From contig NZ_CP095864.1 in assembly GCF_023100845.1 (NCBI RefSeq), positions 3,162,001 to 3,226,000 on the forward strand: a DNA stretch of 64,000 bases. Reading direction: 5' to 3'. Position 1 is the first letter of the stretch; each line of letters starts with the position of its first letter. This DNA is from Gordonia sp. PP30. Its GTDB lineage: Bacteria; Actinomycetota; Actinomycetes; Mycobacteriales; Mycobacteriaceae. A program made the translations under genes and the position numbers. The notes under the pieces are model-generated. The model did no database searches. It had not been told where the DNA came from and was given only the letters and a program-made list of their open reading frames with translations. Shown here in pieces: positions 22,801-30,371 of the stretch.

Positions 22801-23321
22801 TCGGCCAGCAACGCCGTGACGTGCAGCTCCACCACGGCCGACCGCAGCTCGGCGAGGCCGGCGGCGGGCACACCGACCCATTCGGCGTCGCCGAACTCGT
22901 CGAGCAGACCCCCGCGCCACTGCGCCAGCGCCCGCTCGCTGAGGTCCAGCGCCTCGGGCCACCGCTGCGCGTCGTGCGCCTGTGCGGCACGACGCGCCAG
23001 GTCCTCGGCGACGGCCAGGTCGACGACGTCGTCGCCCGGGTCGAGCCGGTAGCCGGGACTGACGCGCTCAATGGGTGACGGCCCGGCGTCGCCGTCGCGC
23101 AGCGCCCGCCGCAGGTTGGAGAGGTACGCCTGCAGGCTGGTCGCCGCGGCCGCGGGCGGCTGGTCGCCCCACACCGCGTCGGCGAGACGATCGGTGGAGA
23201 CGACGGCGCCGCGGGCGATCAGCAAGGCGCCGAGAACCGCGCGCTGCTTGGGCGATCCGAGGTCGGCCGCGGTGCCGTCGACGAGGACCTGAAGCGGTCC
23301 GAGGACCCGATACTCACGCAT
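19845..23321 (-). CDS. SARP/AfsR-type regulator with BTAD, ATPase and TPR domains
   Basis: About 1158 residues. An OmpR-like DNA-binding domain at about 1-95 (SPKQRAVLGALLIARGAVVS, LRRALRDGD) is followed by a bacterial transcriptional activator domain to about 255. A Pro/Glu linker leads to an ATPase domain with Walker A GPAGIGKTRLA near residue 330 and Walker B VIVDDVHWADP. The rest is helical and Ala/Leu-rich like TPR repeats. Such proteins activate secondary-metabolism or efflux genes on ATP binding. The MFS gene ends 24 bases upstream and the FAD oxidoreductase follows 99 bases downstream, so these are probable co-transcribed partners or targets. Confidence 0.92.
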   Translation of the reverse strand: MREYRVLGPLQVLVDGTAADLGSPKQRAVLGALLIARGAVVSTDRLADAVWGDQPPAAAATSLQAYLSNLRRALRDGDAGPSPIERVSPGYRLDPGDDVVDLAVAEDLARRAAQAHDAQRWPEALDLSERALAQWRGGLLDEFGDAEWVGVPAAGLAELRSAVVELHVTALLAEGDIARALAEITALRADDPLRERGVWLHMIALHRSGRTTEALDVYAAHAAALGESLGLDPGTALRDLQGALLRHDPEIEAWPRPPHWTGAAHPPEPAAPSPVAGETPAGPDRAEEPAEAQAIPLVGRTDLVARIDGLYRGTSSGPRWLALLGPAGIGKTRLAQEAAARAAAGGEQVIWVRCPDTEGVPPWWPLRQLCRDLDADPDTILRVPGGVDADTARFAVYERVQHLLEQAAAAHPVTVIVDDVHWADPLTAGLLRYLVTVTTSPGLCVILTIREEETGAAVARLRDDLVRGGHVAMVPSLDDDEVADLVEALAAEALSPDEAAALTARTGGNPLFVSEYARLPAEQRREMVPAAVGSVLDRRLATLDPAVREVIGHAAILGEDIDVALLARVADRDPAEIADCLDEAADERIVVRSAAGGRPAFAHALLREQAMAAIRPLRRCRMHLRVAEILAERRGGAARAARAAHLLDALPVADVAEVVAACRTAADDAVAGWDSESAARWLRAALRTYESLPAADRDLAERDALLTAMLRAETRAGRHQSVLETVVVRLGEAVANGATATAGRLAGVLLRAGGGWPWVAPATLGGPVHDALLAAAEAVADDRAAHARVLGALAVGQCYAHDAAVPAGNLARAAELAERLGDPDVTADVLLARLLTYSGVATHTRESIALSRQLYDLPHAEADLDRVIADSVVTMALMSIGDLAGTQAHLRRGIAGSERMRLPVLRAQLRWMETALANWRGDFALAREHFRTAVSVHFQTELYVSGSAALAALATQRGVFDDIADQALGLNGNDPLEWARGILAATPDNEVVVLLASGVASLAGSHGDAALVEEMARIFIDAPRPMVWTSLAQAVILGGLVADFALTELAPAFLDYLSPFAGRIATVGQVGCVGPVDVVLAGLHFLVGDEPAARAAVARARELCVAQDSPPGLLHCRLLEARHAPPSPERTAALTAIAADADAIGMVAVVDAVAELLG

Positions 23322-23345
23322 CGGGCCACCGGTGCAGGCGGGCGT

Positions 23346-24818
23346 TCACGGTGCGAGTGTAGAGGCCGGAACGGCCGCGTGGGCGGGCTGTTCCGACTCC
23401 GCCGGCGCCGAATCGGCGGCCCGCGCCTTGCGCATGGTCAGCGCCGCGGCGAGCGCACCGGCGAGGGCGACCGCGGCACCGATCCAGAGGGCGGTGTTCA
23501 GCGCGTCGACGAACTCCGTCGGCGAGCCGCCGGCCAGCACAGAGCGGGCCGGGAACACGGCACCGAGCGCGGCCACGCCGAGCGCGATGCCCGCCTGCCG
23601 GAAGACGTCGTTGATCCCGGCGGCGAGCCCGGCGTCGTCGTCGCGGCTCTCGGCGAGCACCACGCCGCTCATCACCGGATTGAAGACACCGGCGCCGACG
23701 CTGGACAGGATGAATCCGGGCGCCATCGCCCAGCCGCTGCCGCCGACTGCCGCGACGGTCATCACGGCGAGTCCGGCGGCGACCGCGACGAGGCCGCCGG
23801 CGATCATCCACCACGCCGGGATCCGGCCGATCAGTGAACCGGTGACGCCGGCGACGACGAACATCACCGCGGTGCCGGGCAGGTAGATCAGGCCCGCGCC
23901 GATCGGCGACAGTCCGAGCACACCCTGCAGGTAGAGGGTGACGTAGACGAAGACGGCGAACATCGACGCCGAGATCGCGAAGGTCGCCACCTGGGCGCCG
24001 GCGAACGACGGATTGGCGAACATCCCCAGTGGCAGCATCGGCTGCTCGACGACACGTTCGACCAGTACGAACAGCCCGAGCGCGACCGCGGCGACGGCGA
24101 ACGTCCAGAACGTGCGCGGGTCGGTCCAGCCCTTCTCGGCGGCCTCGAAGAAGCCGTAGGTCAGGGCCGCGAGGGCGATGATCGCGGTGACCTGTCCGGC
24201 CCAGTCACCGCGCCGCGGCGCGGTGCTGCGCGACTCGGCCACCCAGCGGGTCGCGGCGAGCATCGCCAGGCCGACCGGGACGTTGATCAGGAAGATCGCC
24301 CGCCAGTCGAGCCACTGGGTGAGGATCCCACCGAGCAGCGGACCGATTGCGAAGGCGCCGCCGATCGTCGCCCCGTAGGCCGCGAGGGAGGTCGCGCGCT
24401 CGGCGCGGCCGGGGAAGGCGTGCGCCAGCAGGGCGAGTGAGGTGGCGAACAGCAGCGCCGCGCCCAGCCCCTGCACCACGCGGGCCGCGTTGAGCAGCGT
24501 CATGTCGCCGGCGGCGGCACAGACGCCAGAGGCGACGGTGAACACCACCGCACCGATCACGAACACCAGACGCCGCCCGGAACGATCCGCCCAGGCGCCC
24601 GCGGTAAGCACCACCGCGGCCAGCGCCAGGGTGTAGCCGTCGACCACCCATTTGAGGGCGCTCATCCCGGCGCCGAATTCACGGGCGATGGCCGGCAGCG
24701 CGGTATTGACCACCGCGATGTCGAGCATCAGCATGGCGGTGGCGGTGCACACCACCGCCAGCGTCACCCGCTGGGTCCGGGTGAACCGCCCGGGCGGTGC
24801 GGTCGCGACGTGGTCCAT
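23346..24818 (-). CDS. MFS multidrug transporter, EmrB/QacA (14-helix) type
   Basis: About 490 residues, 14 predicted membrane segments. Family marks are LDIAVVNTALPAI in helix 1, motif A GAWADRSGRRLVFV, and motif C-like GPLLGGILTQWLDWRAIF. This subfamily exports hydrophobic drugs or self-made products by proton antiport. It is the first gene of a run with the SARP regulator and FAD oxidoreductase, an arrangement that would suit export of a product or a stress compound. Substrate cannot be read from sequence. The C-terminal tail is Ala/Glu/Pro-rich. Confidence 0.92.
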   Translation of the reverse strand: MDHVATAPPGRFTRTQRVTLAVVCTATAMLMLDIAVVNTALPAIAREFGAGMSALKWVVDGYTLALAAVVLTAGAWADRSGRRLVFVIGAVVFTVASGVCAAAGDMTLLNAARVVQGLGAALLFATSLALLAHAFPGRAERATSLAAYGATIGGAFAIGPLLGGILTQWLDWRAIFLINVPVGLAMLAATRWVAESRSTAPRRGDWAGQVTAIIALAALTYGFFEAAEKGWTDPRTFWTFAVAAVALGLFVLVERVVEQPMLPLGMFANPSFAGAQVATFAISASMFAVFVYVTLYLQGVLGLSPIGAGLIYLPGTAVMFVVAGVTGSLIGRIPAWWMIAGGLVAVAAGLAVMTVAAVGGSGWAMAPGFILSSVGAGVFNPVMSGVVLAESRDDDAGLAAGINDVFRQAGIALGVAALGAVFPARSVLAGGSPTEFVDALNTALWIGAAVALAGALAAALTMRKARAADSAPAESEQPAHAAVPASTLAP

Positions 24819-24939
24819 GATCGTGCTCCTTCATCTCGATTCGATCGGTGAAGGAAGGATCGGCGACGGCGCTTGGGACCCGGTTGCGGTCGGCTTGGAC
24901 CCGGGCTTGGATTCCGCGCGGGGGTTTCGCGACCGGTAC

Positions 24940-25830
24940 TCAGGCCGGGACGGGAGTCGGCGTCCCGGGTGTGGGCGCCGGTATCGGCGGGACCGGCAGG
25001 GCGCGCACCGGCGGATGGATCACCCGCTGGCAGACCGCCGCGAGGTCGCGGCGGTCCCCGGCCGGCGGCACCGGCGGGTGCACGGCGATCGAGACGGTGA
25101 GGCCGCGGGCGCGCAGCACCCGGCGCAGAGTGTCGGCGAGGCCGTCGTCGCCGAGGTAGCCGGGCGAGGTGACCGGGTACCCGTCGCGCAGGTAGCACAG
25201 CCGGATCGGCACCACCGGCGTGCCGGTGTCGATGGCCGTCTGGAAGAACGCGGGCCGGAACCGGCCGCGGGCCACCCCGCACCAGGTGGTGCCCTCCGGG
25301 AAGACGACCACCGGCCGTCCCCGGTCGAGGATCCCGGCGACCCGTTCGATCACCGCGGGGAGTTGCCGCAGCGCGCCGCGGCTGACCGCGAGCACGCCGA
25401 AGCACCGCAGCAGCGGCGAGACCGCGCCCATGGCCAGGACCTCCCGCTTGGCGACGAACCGGGCCGGGCTGACCACCGCGACGGCGAAGACGTCGAGGAA
25501 GGAGATGTGGTTGGCGACGACGAGCGCGCCCCGGAGCCGTCGCGCGTGGCGAGGCCGGTGATCGACGATCCGCACCCGCAGTCCGATCGCGACCAGCCCG
25601 CAGCGGGCGGTGAAGCGCCAGTACGCGACGCGGGCTGGGCGCGGGGTGAGCAGGGTCAGCGCGCCGAGCGGCAGCAGACTGAGCAGGATCGCGGAGAGCG
25701 CCGTCATCCGCCAGACGACCCGCAGCTTTCCGGCCGGCCGTCGTTCGGGCGGCACGCACGACGTCCCGCAGCTGCTGCGCGGGACCCAAGGATTCCCGGC
25801 GGGCGCCGCCGCATCGGTGCCCGGAATCAT
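24940..25830 (-). CDS. PlsC-family 1-acyl-glycerophosphate/lyso-lipid acyltransferase
   Basis: About 296 residues. Acyltransferase block I (NHISFLD, H-x4-D) and block III (FPEGTT) are both present, and a hydrophobic N-terminal helix (SAILLSLLPLGALTLL) anchors it to the membrane. The tail is Pro-rich. It begins about 11 bases after the GNAT-type acyltransferase gene, so the two are almost surely one operon. The pairing resembles OlsB (N-acyltransferase) with OlsA (O-acyltransferase) of ornithine lipid synthesis; that assignment is inference. Alternatively it acylates lysophosphatidic acid. The mycobacterial counterpart is Rv3026c as I recall. Confidence 0.87.
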   Translation of the reverse strand: MIPGTDAAAPAGNPWVPRSSCGTSCVPPERRPAGKLRVVWRMTALSAILLSLLPLGALTLLTPRPARVAYWRFTARCGLVAIGLRVRIVDHRPRHARRLRGALVVANHISFLDVFAVAVVSPARFVAKREVLAMGAVSPLLRCFGVLAVSRGALRQLPAVIERVAGILDRGRPVVVFPEGTTWCGVARGRFRPAFFQTAIDTGTPVVPIRLCYLRDGYPVTSPGYLGDDGLADTLRRVLRARGLTVSIAVHPPVPPAGDRRDLAAVCQRVIHPPVRALPVPPIPAPTPGTPTPVPA

Positions 25831-25841
25831 GCCCGGCGCGT

Positions 25842-26687
25842 TCAGTTCGACTCCGCTCCGAGTCCGGGTGCGCTCAGCCGGGCGAGCGCGCCACGGAGGC
25901 GAGCGAGGTAGCGCTCGTCGCCCTTCTCCCGGTCGACGATGGTGAGGAAGTCGCCGACGTCGAAGATCTCGTCGAAGGCCGGTTCTCCGCACACCCGCGC
26001 GCCGAGCCGGATGTAGCCGCGCAGCAGCGGCGGCAGGACCGGCCGCTCCACGGCGGGCAGGTCGTCCAGGCTCGCGCCGTCCACGTCGACGGTGCGGTAC
26101 GGGCGCACCCGCCAGGGCGCGGCGTACTTCTCGGCGGCGAGATCGCGCACCCCGCGCAGTTCACGGCCCCGACCGGCGGCGGAGTCGAGCGGGACCGAGA
26201 CGCAGCCCATGAGGTAGCGGTAGCCGCCGTCCTCCAGGTAGCCGAGCACCGCGGTCCACAGCAGGCCGGTGACCGCGCCGCTGCGGTGCTCGGGGTCGAC
26301 CACCGCGCGGCCCATCTCCACCGTCTCGGGGGCGATCGGGGCCAGTTCGGTGAGATCGAATTCGCTCGCCGAGTACCAGCCGCCGGCGGCGATGGCGCGC
26401 GAGGGCGGCAGCACCCGGGCGCAGCCGGCGAGCCGGCCGGTGGGCAGGTGCCGGATCAGGAGGTGGTCGCAGAAGTCGTCGAAGCGGTCGGCGTCCAGGC
26501 CGGACTCGTCGTCACCGATGGCGTCGGAGTAGCCCGGCTCGGCGCGGAAGACCTCGAAGCGCAGCCGCTGGGCGGCGCGGATGTCGGCGGGATGTTCGCT
26601 GACGACGACGTCGTACTCCCCCGCCGTGAACAGGATCCGGCGGGCGGGCGAGGCGGTGAGCGGGCTGTGGATCGGAATTACCGTCAT
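25842..26687 (-). CDS. GNAT-fold N-acyltransferase, OlsB-like
   Basis: About 281 residues. It resembles hemolysin-like/OlsB acyltransferases: the YDVVVSEHPADIRAAQRLRF entry strand and helix, RFEVF, the central VEMGRAVVDPEHRSG, then LLWTAVLGYLEDGGYRYLMGCVS. OlsB enzymes transfer a 3-hydroxyacyl group to the alpha-amino group of ornithine. The adjacent PlsC-type enzyme could add the second acyl chain. Function is inferred from family and neighbourhood. The gene starts just past the 860-base non-coding region that holds the 41-bp array. Confidence 0.83.
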   Translation of the reverse strand: MTVIPIHSPLTASPARRILFTAGEYDVVVSEHPADIRAAQRLRFEVFRAEPGYSDAIGDDESGLDADRFDDFCDHLLIRHLPTGRLAGCARVLPPSRAIAAGGWYSASEFDLTELAPIAPETVEMGRAVVDPEHRSGAVTGLLWTAVLGYLEDGGYRYLMGCVSVPLDSAAGRGRELRGVRDLAAEKYAAPWRVRPYRTVDVDGASLDDLPAVERPVLPPLLRGYIRLGARVCGEPAFDEIFDVGDFLTIVDREKGDERYLARLRGALARLSAPGLGAESN

Positions 26688-26800
26688 GCCCCGAATGGAA
26701 GCCGCCGCGTTCGACGCGCAGGCCGCCCCGAAGTGAAACCGCGCGGCCGATCCGGTGAACGGACGGATGTCACATTCTGCTCAGTGGATCTGGACATGGG

Positions 26801-27344
26801 GTCGTTTCGACACCCCTCCTCACTCCGTTCGTCGGCGGCTCAACGGGCTACGGAGATACCAGCCCGTTACGCCGTGGGTGGTACCGGACTGCGGAGATAC
26901 CAGCCCGTTACGCCGTGGGTGGTACCGGACTGCGGAGATACCAGCCCGTTGCGCGATGGGTGGTACCGGATTGCGGAGTACCAGCGCGTTGCGCCATGGG
27001 TGGTACCGGACTGCGGAGATACCAGCCCGTTGAGCCGTAGGTGGTACCGGACTGCGGAGATACCGGCCCGTTGAGCCGTAGGTGGTACCGGACTGCGGAG
27101 ATACCAGCCCGTTGAGCCGTAGGTGGTACCGGACTGCCGAGATACCGGCCCGTTGCGCCACGGGTGGTACCGGACTGCGGAGATACCAGCCCGTTACGCC
27201 ATGGGCGGTACCGGACTGCGGAGGTACCAGCCCGCTACGCCATGGGCGGTACCGGACTGCGGAGGTACCAGCCCGCTACGCCATGGGTGGTACTAGAACC
27301 AGCCCGTTGAGCCGGGCGACGAAGGAGCCCGTGTCGAAACGCCC
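26801..27344. repeat. 41-bp tandem repeat array flanked by inverted dispersed-repeat arms
   Basis: Eleven units run head to tail; the GAGATACC or GAGGTACC mark falls at 26853, 26894, 26935, 26976, 27016, 27057, 27098, 27139, 27180, 27221 and 27262, a period of 41 bases with one 40-base unit. Each unit holds GGTACCGGACTGCGGAGA and CCAGCCCGTT. The left arm (26801-26849, starting GTCGTTTCGACAC) and right arm (27301-27344, ending GTGTCGAAACGCCCC) are imperfect inverted repeats of each other. The 860 bases between the GNAT gene and etfA hold no credible gene. The array is the main content, followed by a terminator hairpin. Confidence 0.93.
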
Positions 27345-27426
27345 CGCTAGAAGTCTCCGGCCCCGGATCCGCCCCCAGTCACGCGTCCCCTCCTCAGACC
27401 CAGCCACGCGCATCCGGGGCCGGACC

Positions 27427-27485
27427 AGACAACGAAAAGCCCGGCAGCTCGAGCGAAGCGAGCACTACCGGGCTATTCGTTGTCT
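27427..27485 (-). terminator. Intrinsic terminator after etfA
   Basis: A long hairpin: AGACAACGAA (27427-27436) pairs with TTCGTTGTCT (27476-27485), and inside it AGCCCGG pairs with CCGGGCT. Read on the minus strand, the inner stem is followed by TTTT. It lies about 60 bases after the etfA stop. Confidence 0.75.
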
Positions 27486-27547
27486 GGGCGAGCGAAGCGA
27501 GCCGACTGAAAACAGTCTTCAGTCGAAAGCCGTCCGCCAGGACGGAC

Positions 27548-28504
27548 TTACTTGCGCTTGTTGACCTCTTCGGTCAGCTGCGGGGCGACATCGAACAGGT
27601 CGCCGACCACGCCGAAGTCGCTGATCTCGAAGATCGGGGCCTCTTCGTCCTTGTTGACGGCCACGATGGTCTTCGAGGTCTGCATGCCGGCGCGGTGCTG
27701 GATGGCACCGGAGATGCCCAGCGCGATGTACAGCTGCGGCGACACGGTCTTGCCGGTCTGACCCACCTGGAACTGGCCCGGGTAGTAGCCGGAGTCGACG
27801 GCGGCGCGGGAGGCACCGACGGCGGCACCGAGCGAGTCGGCGAGGGCCTCGACCACCGAGAACTTCTCGGCGGAGCCGACGCCACGGCCACCGGAGACGA
27901 CGATCGACGCCTCGGTGAGCTCCGGACGGTCGCCGCCGACGTTGGCGGAGAAGCCGGTGATCTTGGCGGCGTTCTCGGCCTGCTCGGGGACGGCGACGTC
28001 GACGCGGGTGCCCGCGCCGGCGGCCGGGGCGGCCTCGACGGCGCCCGGGCGGACCGAGATGACGGCGGTGTCGCCACCGGCGACCGAGTCGACGGTGAAC
28101 GCGCCACCGCGGATCGACTGGACGGCGGCGTTGCCCTCGCGGACCTCGATGACGTCGGTCAGCAGACCCGAGCCGAGACGCACGGCCAGGCGACCGGCGA
28201 TCTCCTTGCCGTCGGCGTTAGCGGCGACGAGGACGGCGGCGGCGCCGTTCTCCTCGGCGAGCGAGGCGAGGACGTCGACCTTGGGCGAGACGAGGTAGCC
28301 CTCGACGTCGGCCGACTCGGCGACGTAGATCTTCTCGGCACCGGCCTCGGCGAGCGCGCCGAGGATGCCGTCGGCCTTGCCCGGGCCGGTGATGACGACC
28401 GCGGACGGGGTGCCGAGCGCGCGGGCGGCGGTGATGAGTTCGTTGGTGACCTTCTTCAGCCCACCCTCGGGGTCCTGCTCAACGAGCACGAGTACTTCAG
28501 CCAT
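27548..28504 (-). CDS. etfA: Electron transfer flavoprotein alpha subunit
   Basis: About 318 residues. EtfA carries the FAD and, with EtfB, shuttles electrons from acyl-CoA dehydrogenases to the quinone pool. The C-terminal FAD domain shows GGRGVGS and the alpha-subunit signature around [18 protein letters not shown], with [19 protein letters not shown] after it. A clear AGGAGA lies six bases before the ATG. etfB is 46 bases upstream on the same strand. This matches the fixA-fixB order in mycobacteria. Confidence 0.97.
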   Translation of the reverse strand: MAEVLVLVEQDPEGGLKKVTNELITAARALGTPSAVVITGPGKADGILGALAEAGAEKIYVAESADVEGYLVSPKVDVLASLAEENGAAAVLVAANADGKEIAGRLAVRLGSGLLTDVIEVREGNAAVQSIRGGAFTVDSVAGGDTAVISVRPGAVEAAPAAGAGTRVDVAVPEQAENAAKITGFSANVGGDRPELTEASIVVSGGRGVGSAEKFSVVEALADSLGAAVGASRAAVDSGYYPGQFQVGQTGKTVSPQLYIALGISGAIQHRAGMQTSKTIVAVNKDEEAPIFEISDFGVVGDLFDVAPQLTEEVNKRK

Positions 28505-28550
28505 GATTTTCTCCTGAATGTCTTTGCTGGTCGCGAGTGTCGGGTGGGGG

Positions 28551-29336
28551 TCAGATGATCTTCTGGCCGATGAGGTACTCGGCGACCTTGACGCCACCGT
28601 CACCCTCGTCGGTCACTCGCTCACCCGCGGCACGCGGCGGCTTCGGGGTCACACCGGTCACGCTGCTGCCGGAGTTGGCGACGCCGACGACGCCGTCCTC
28701 GATGCCCAGCTCGGCGACCGTGAGGATTTCCGGGGTCTTCTTCTTGGCGGCCATGATGCCCTTGAAGGACGGGAAGCGCGGCTCGTTGATCTTCTCGTTG
28801 ACCGAGACGATGGCCGGCAGGGTGGCCTCGACGTTGTAGATGCCGTTGTCGGTCTCGCGCTCACCGCGCAGGGTGTCGCCGTCGACCTCCAGCTTGCGCA
28901 GGTGGGTCAGGTGCGGCAGGTCCAGGTACTCGGCGATCATGGCCGGCACGGCGCCGGAGCGGCCGTCGGAGGCCTCGTTGCCAGCGATCACCAGTTCCAC
29001 GCCCTCGATGGTGCCGAGTGCGGTGGCGAGCAGGTAGGCGGTCTGCACGGCATCGCTGCCGTGGACGGCGTCGTCCTGAATGTGGATGGCCTTGTCGGCA
29101 CCCATCGAGAGGGCCTTGCGGATAGCGTCGGTGGCCTGCGCGGGACCGGCGCAGAGGATGGTCACCTCGCCGCCGCTGGCTTCCTTGATCTGCAGCGCTT
29201 CTTCCACGGCGCGCTCGTTGATCTCGTCGATGATGCCGTCCACGGCGGCACGGTCGAGCGTGTAATCGTCGTCGGAGAGCTTCCATTCGGAAGTGTAGTC
29301 CGGCACGTGCTTGATCAGAACAACTACGTTCGTCAT
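28551..29336 (-). CDS. etfB: Electron transfer flavoprotein beta subunit
   Basis: About 261 residues. EtfB binds AMP and contacts dehydrogenase partners. Family marks include VVLIKHVPDYTSEWKL, CAGPAQATDAIRKALSMGADKAIHI, and AGNEASDGRSGAVPAMIAEYL. It is the first gene of the etfBA operon. An AGGAGG lies about 13 bases before the ATG, and a short inverted repeat GGTCT-AGA-AGACC falls between the two. The leader region also separates it from the divergent methyltransferase operon. Confidence 0.97.
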   Translation of the reverse strand: MTNVVVLIKHVPDYTSEWKLSDDDYTLDRAAVDGIIDEINERAVEEALQIKEASGGEVTILCAGPAQATDAIRKALSMGADKAIHIQDDAVHGSDAVQTAYLLATALGTIEGVELVIAGNEASDGRSGAVPAMIAEYLDLPHLTHLRKLEVDGDTLRGERETDNGIYNVEATLPAIVSVNEKINEPRFPSFKGIMAAKKKTPEILTVAELGIEDGVVGVANSGSSVTGVTPKPPRAAGERVTDEGDGGVKVAEYLIGQKII

Positions 29337-29546
29337 GGGTCTAGAAGACCTCCTGCATCGGTTTCGGCAGCCTACCGGCCGGTAAGGCCATGGGTCATCG
29401 TTACTGTAACCGCTCGCGGATACGACACGAAGACCGCCCGGGGAGAAACCAAGGTCGCCTTACTCACATCGGACAGATGTGTCGCAGTGTCACATTCACC
29501 GCCCTGCGGGGCCGGGCACCCGGCAGGATGCCCTAATGTCGTGCGA

Positions 29547-30371
29547 ATGAGCGATTCCCAGTCCTCACCGCTGCAATCCCTGCCCCTCGACGAGCAGCTC
29601 GCCCTCACCGGCGAGCGGACGGTGCCCGGTATTCCGGCGGAGAACTACTGGTTCCGCCGGCACGAGGTCGCGTATCAGCTGATCCGGGAGCGGTGCGCGG
29701 GACAGGACGTCCTGGAGGCCGGTTCCGGGGAAGGCTACGGTGCGGCGCTGCTCGCGCAGGCCGCGGCGACGGTGACCTGCGTCGACTACGACGAGCAGGC
29801 CGTCGCGCATACGCGCCGCCGCTATCCGGAAGTGACTGTGCACCAAGGCAATCTGATCGATCTGCCGCTGGACGACGCCTGTATCGACACGGTGGTGAAC
29901 TTCCAGGTGATCGAGCATCTGTGGGACCAGGGCGCCTTTGTCCGCGAGTGCCACCGCGTCCTGCGGCCCGAGGGTGAACTCCTGATGAGCACCCCGAACC
30001 GGATCACCTTCTCCCCCGGCCGCGACACTCCGCTCAATCCCTTCCACACCCGCGAACTGAGCGCCGCCGAACTCACCGAACTGCTCACCGGCGACGGCTT
30101 CGAGGTGACCGACATGCTCGGCGTCTTCCACGGCCCGCGCCTGCGCGAGCTCGACGACAAGTGGGGCGGTTCGCTGATCGACGCCCAGATCGACCGCGCC
30201 CTGGCCGGGGAGCCGTGGCCGGCCGAACTGATCGACGACGTCGCCGCGATCACCGCCGACGACTTCGAGATCGTCGACGCCGAACTCCGCGACATCGACA
30301 CCAGCCTGGATCTGCTGGCGTTCGCCGTCCGCCGGGACCCTTCGACGGAGCTCGGGGGACATCGGCAGTGA
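29547..30371 (+). CDS. SAM-dependent methyltransferase (Rv3030-like)
   Basis: About 274 residues. Class I methyltransferase with motif I VLEAGSGEGYGAA, the acidic end of strand 2 in CVDYDEQ, a post-motif I IDTVVNFQVIEHL, and LRPEGELLMSTPN. In mycobacteria the gene in this position lies in the methylglucose-lipopolysaccharide (MGLP) region, so a sugar O-methylation role is a reasonable inference. It overlaps the GH57 gene by 4 bases. The final dozen residues (RRDPSTELGG) come from a TTCGACGGAGCTC dispersed-repeat motif. Confidence 0.87.
   Translation: MSDSQSSPLQSLPLDEQLALTGERTVPGIPAENYWFRRHEVAYQLIRERCAGQDVLEAGSGEGYGAALLAQAAATVTCVDYDEQAVAHTRRRYPEVTVHQGNLIDLPLDDACIDTVVNFQVIEHLWDQGAFVRECHRVLRPEGELLMSTPNRITFSPGRDTPLNPFHTRELSAAELTELLTGDGFEVTDMLGVFHGPRLRELDDKWGGSLIDAQIDRALAGEPWPAELIDDVAAITADDFEIVDAELRDIDTSLDLLAFAVRRDPSTELGGHRQ

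Noticed and set aside
18300..23078. A 1592-codon open frame on the plus strand.
   Set aside because: It runs opposite the FAD oxidoreductase and SARP genes. Its protein is Arg/Gly/Asp/His-rich without domains, as expected for the antisense of GC-rich coding DNA.
26801..27344. The array as a CRISPR.
   Set aside because: Units are contiguous and almost identical through their whole length; no unique spacers and no cas genes are present. The same holds for the 29-bp array.
26755..27564. Open frames through the 41-bp array on both strands, giving repeated peptides such as VVPDCGDTSP.
   Set aside because: The unit is 41 bases, so a frame can stay open only by chance as it cycles. There is no ribosome site, and the same peptides recur in all frames.
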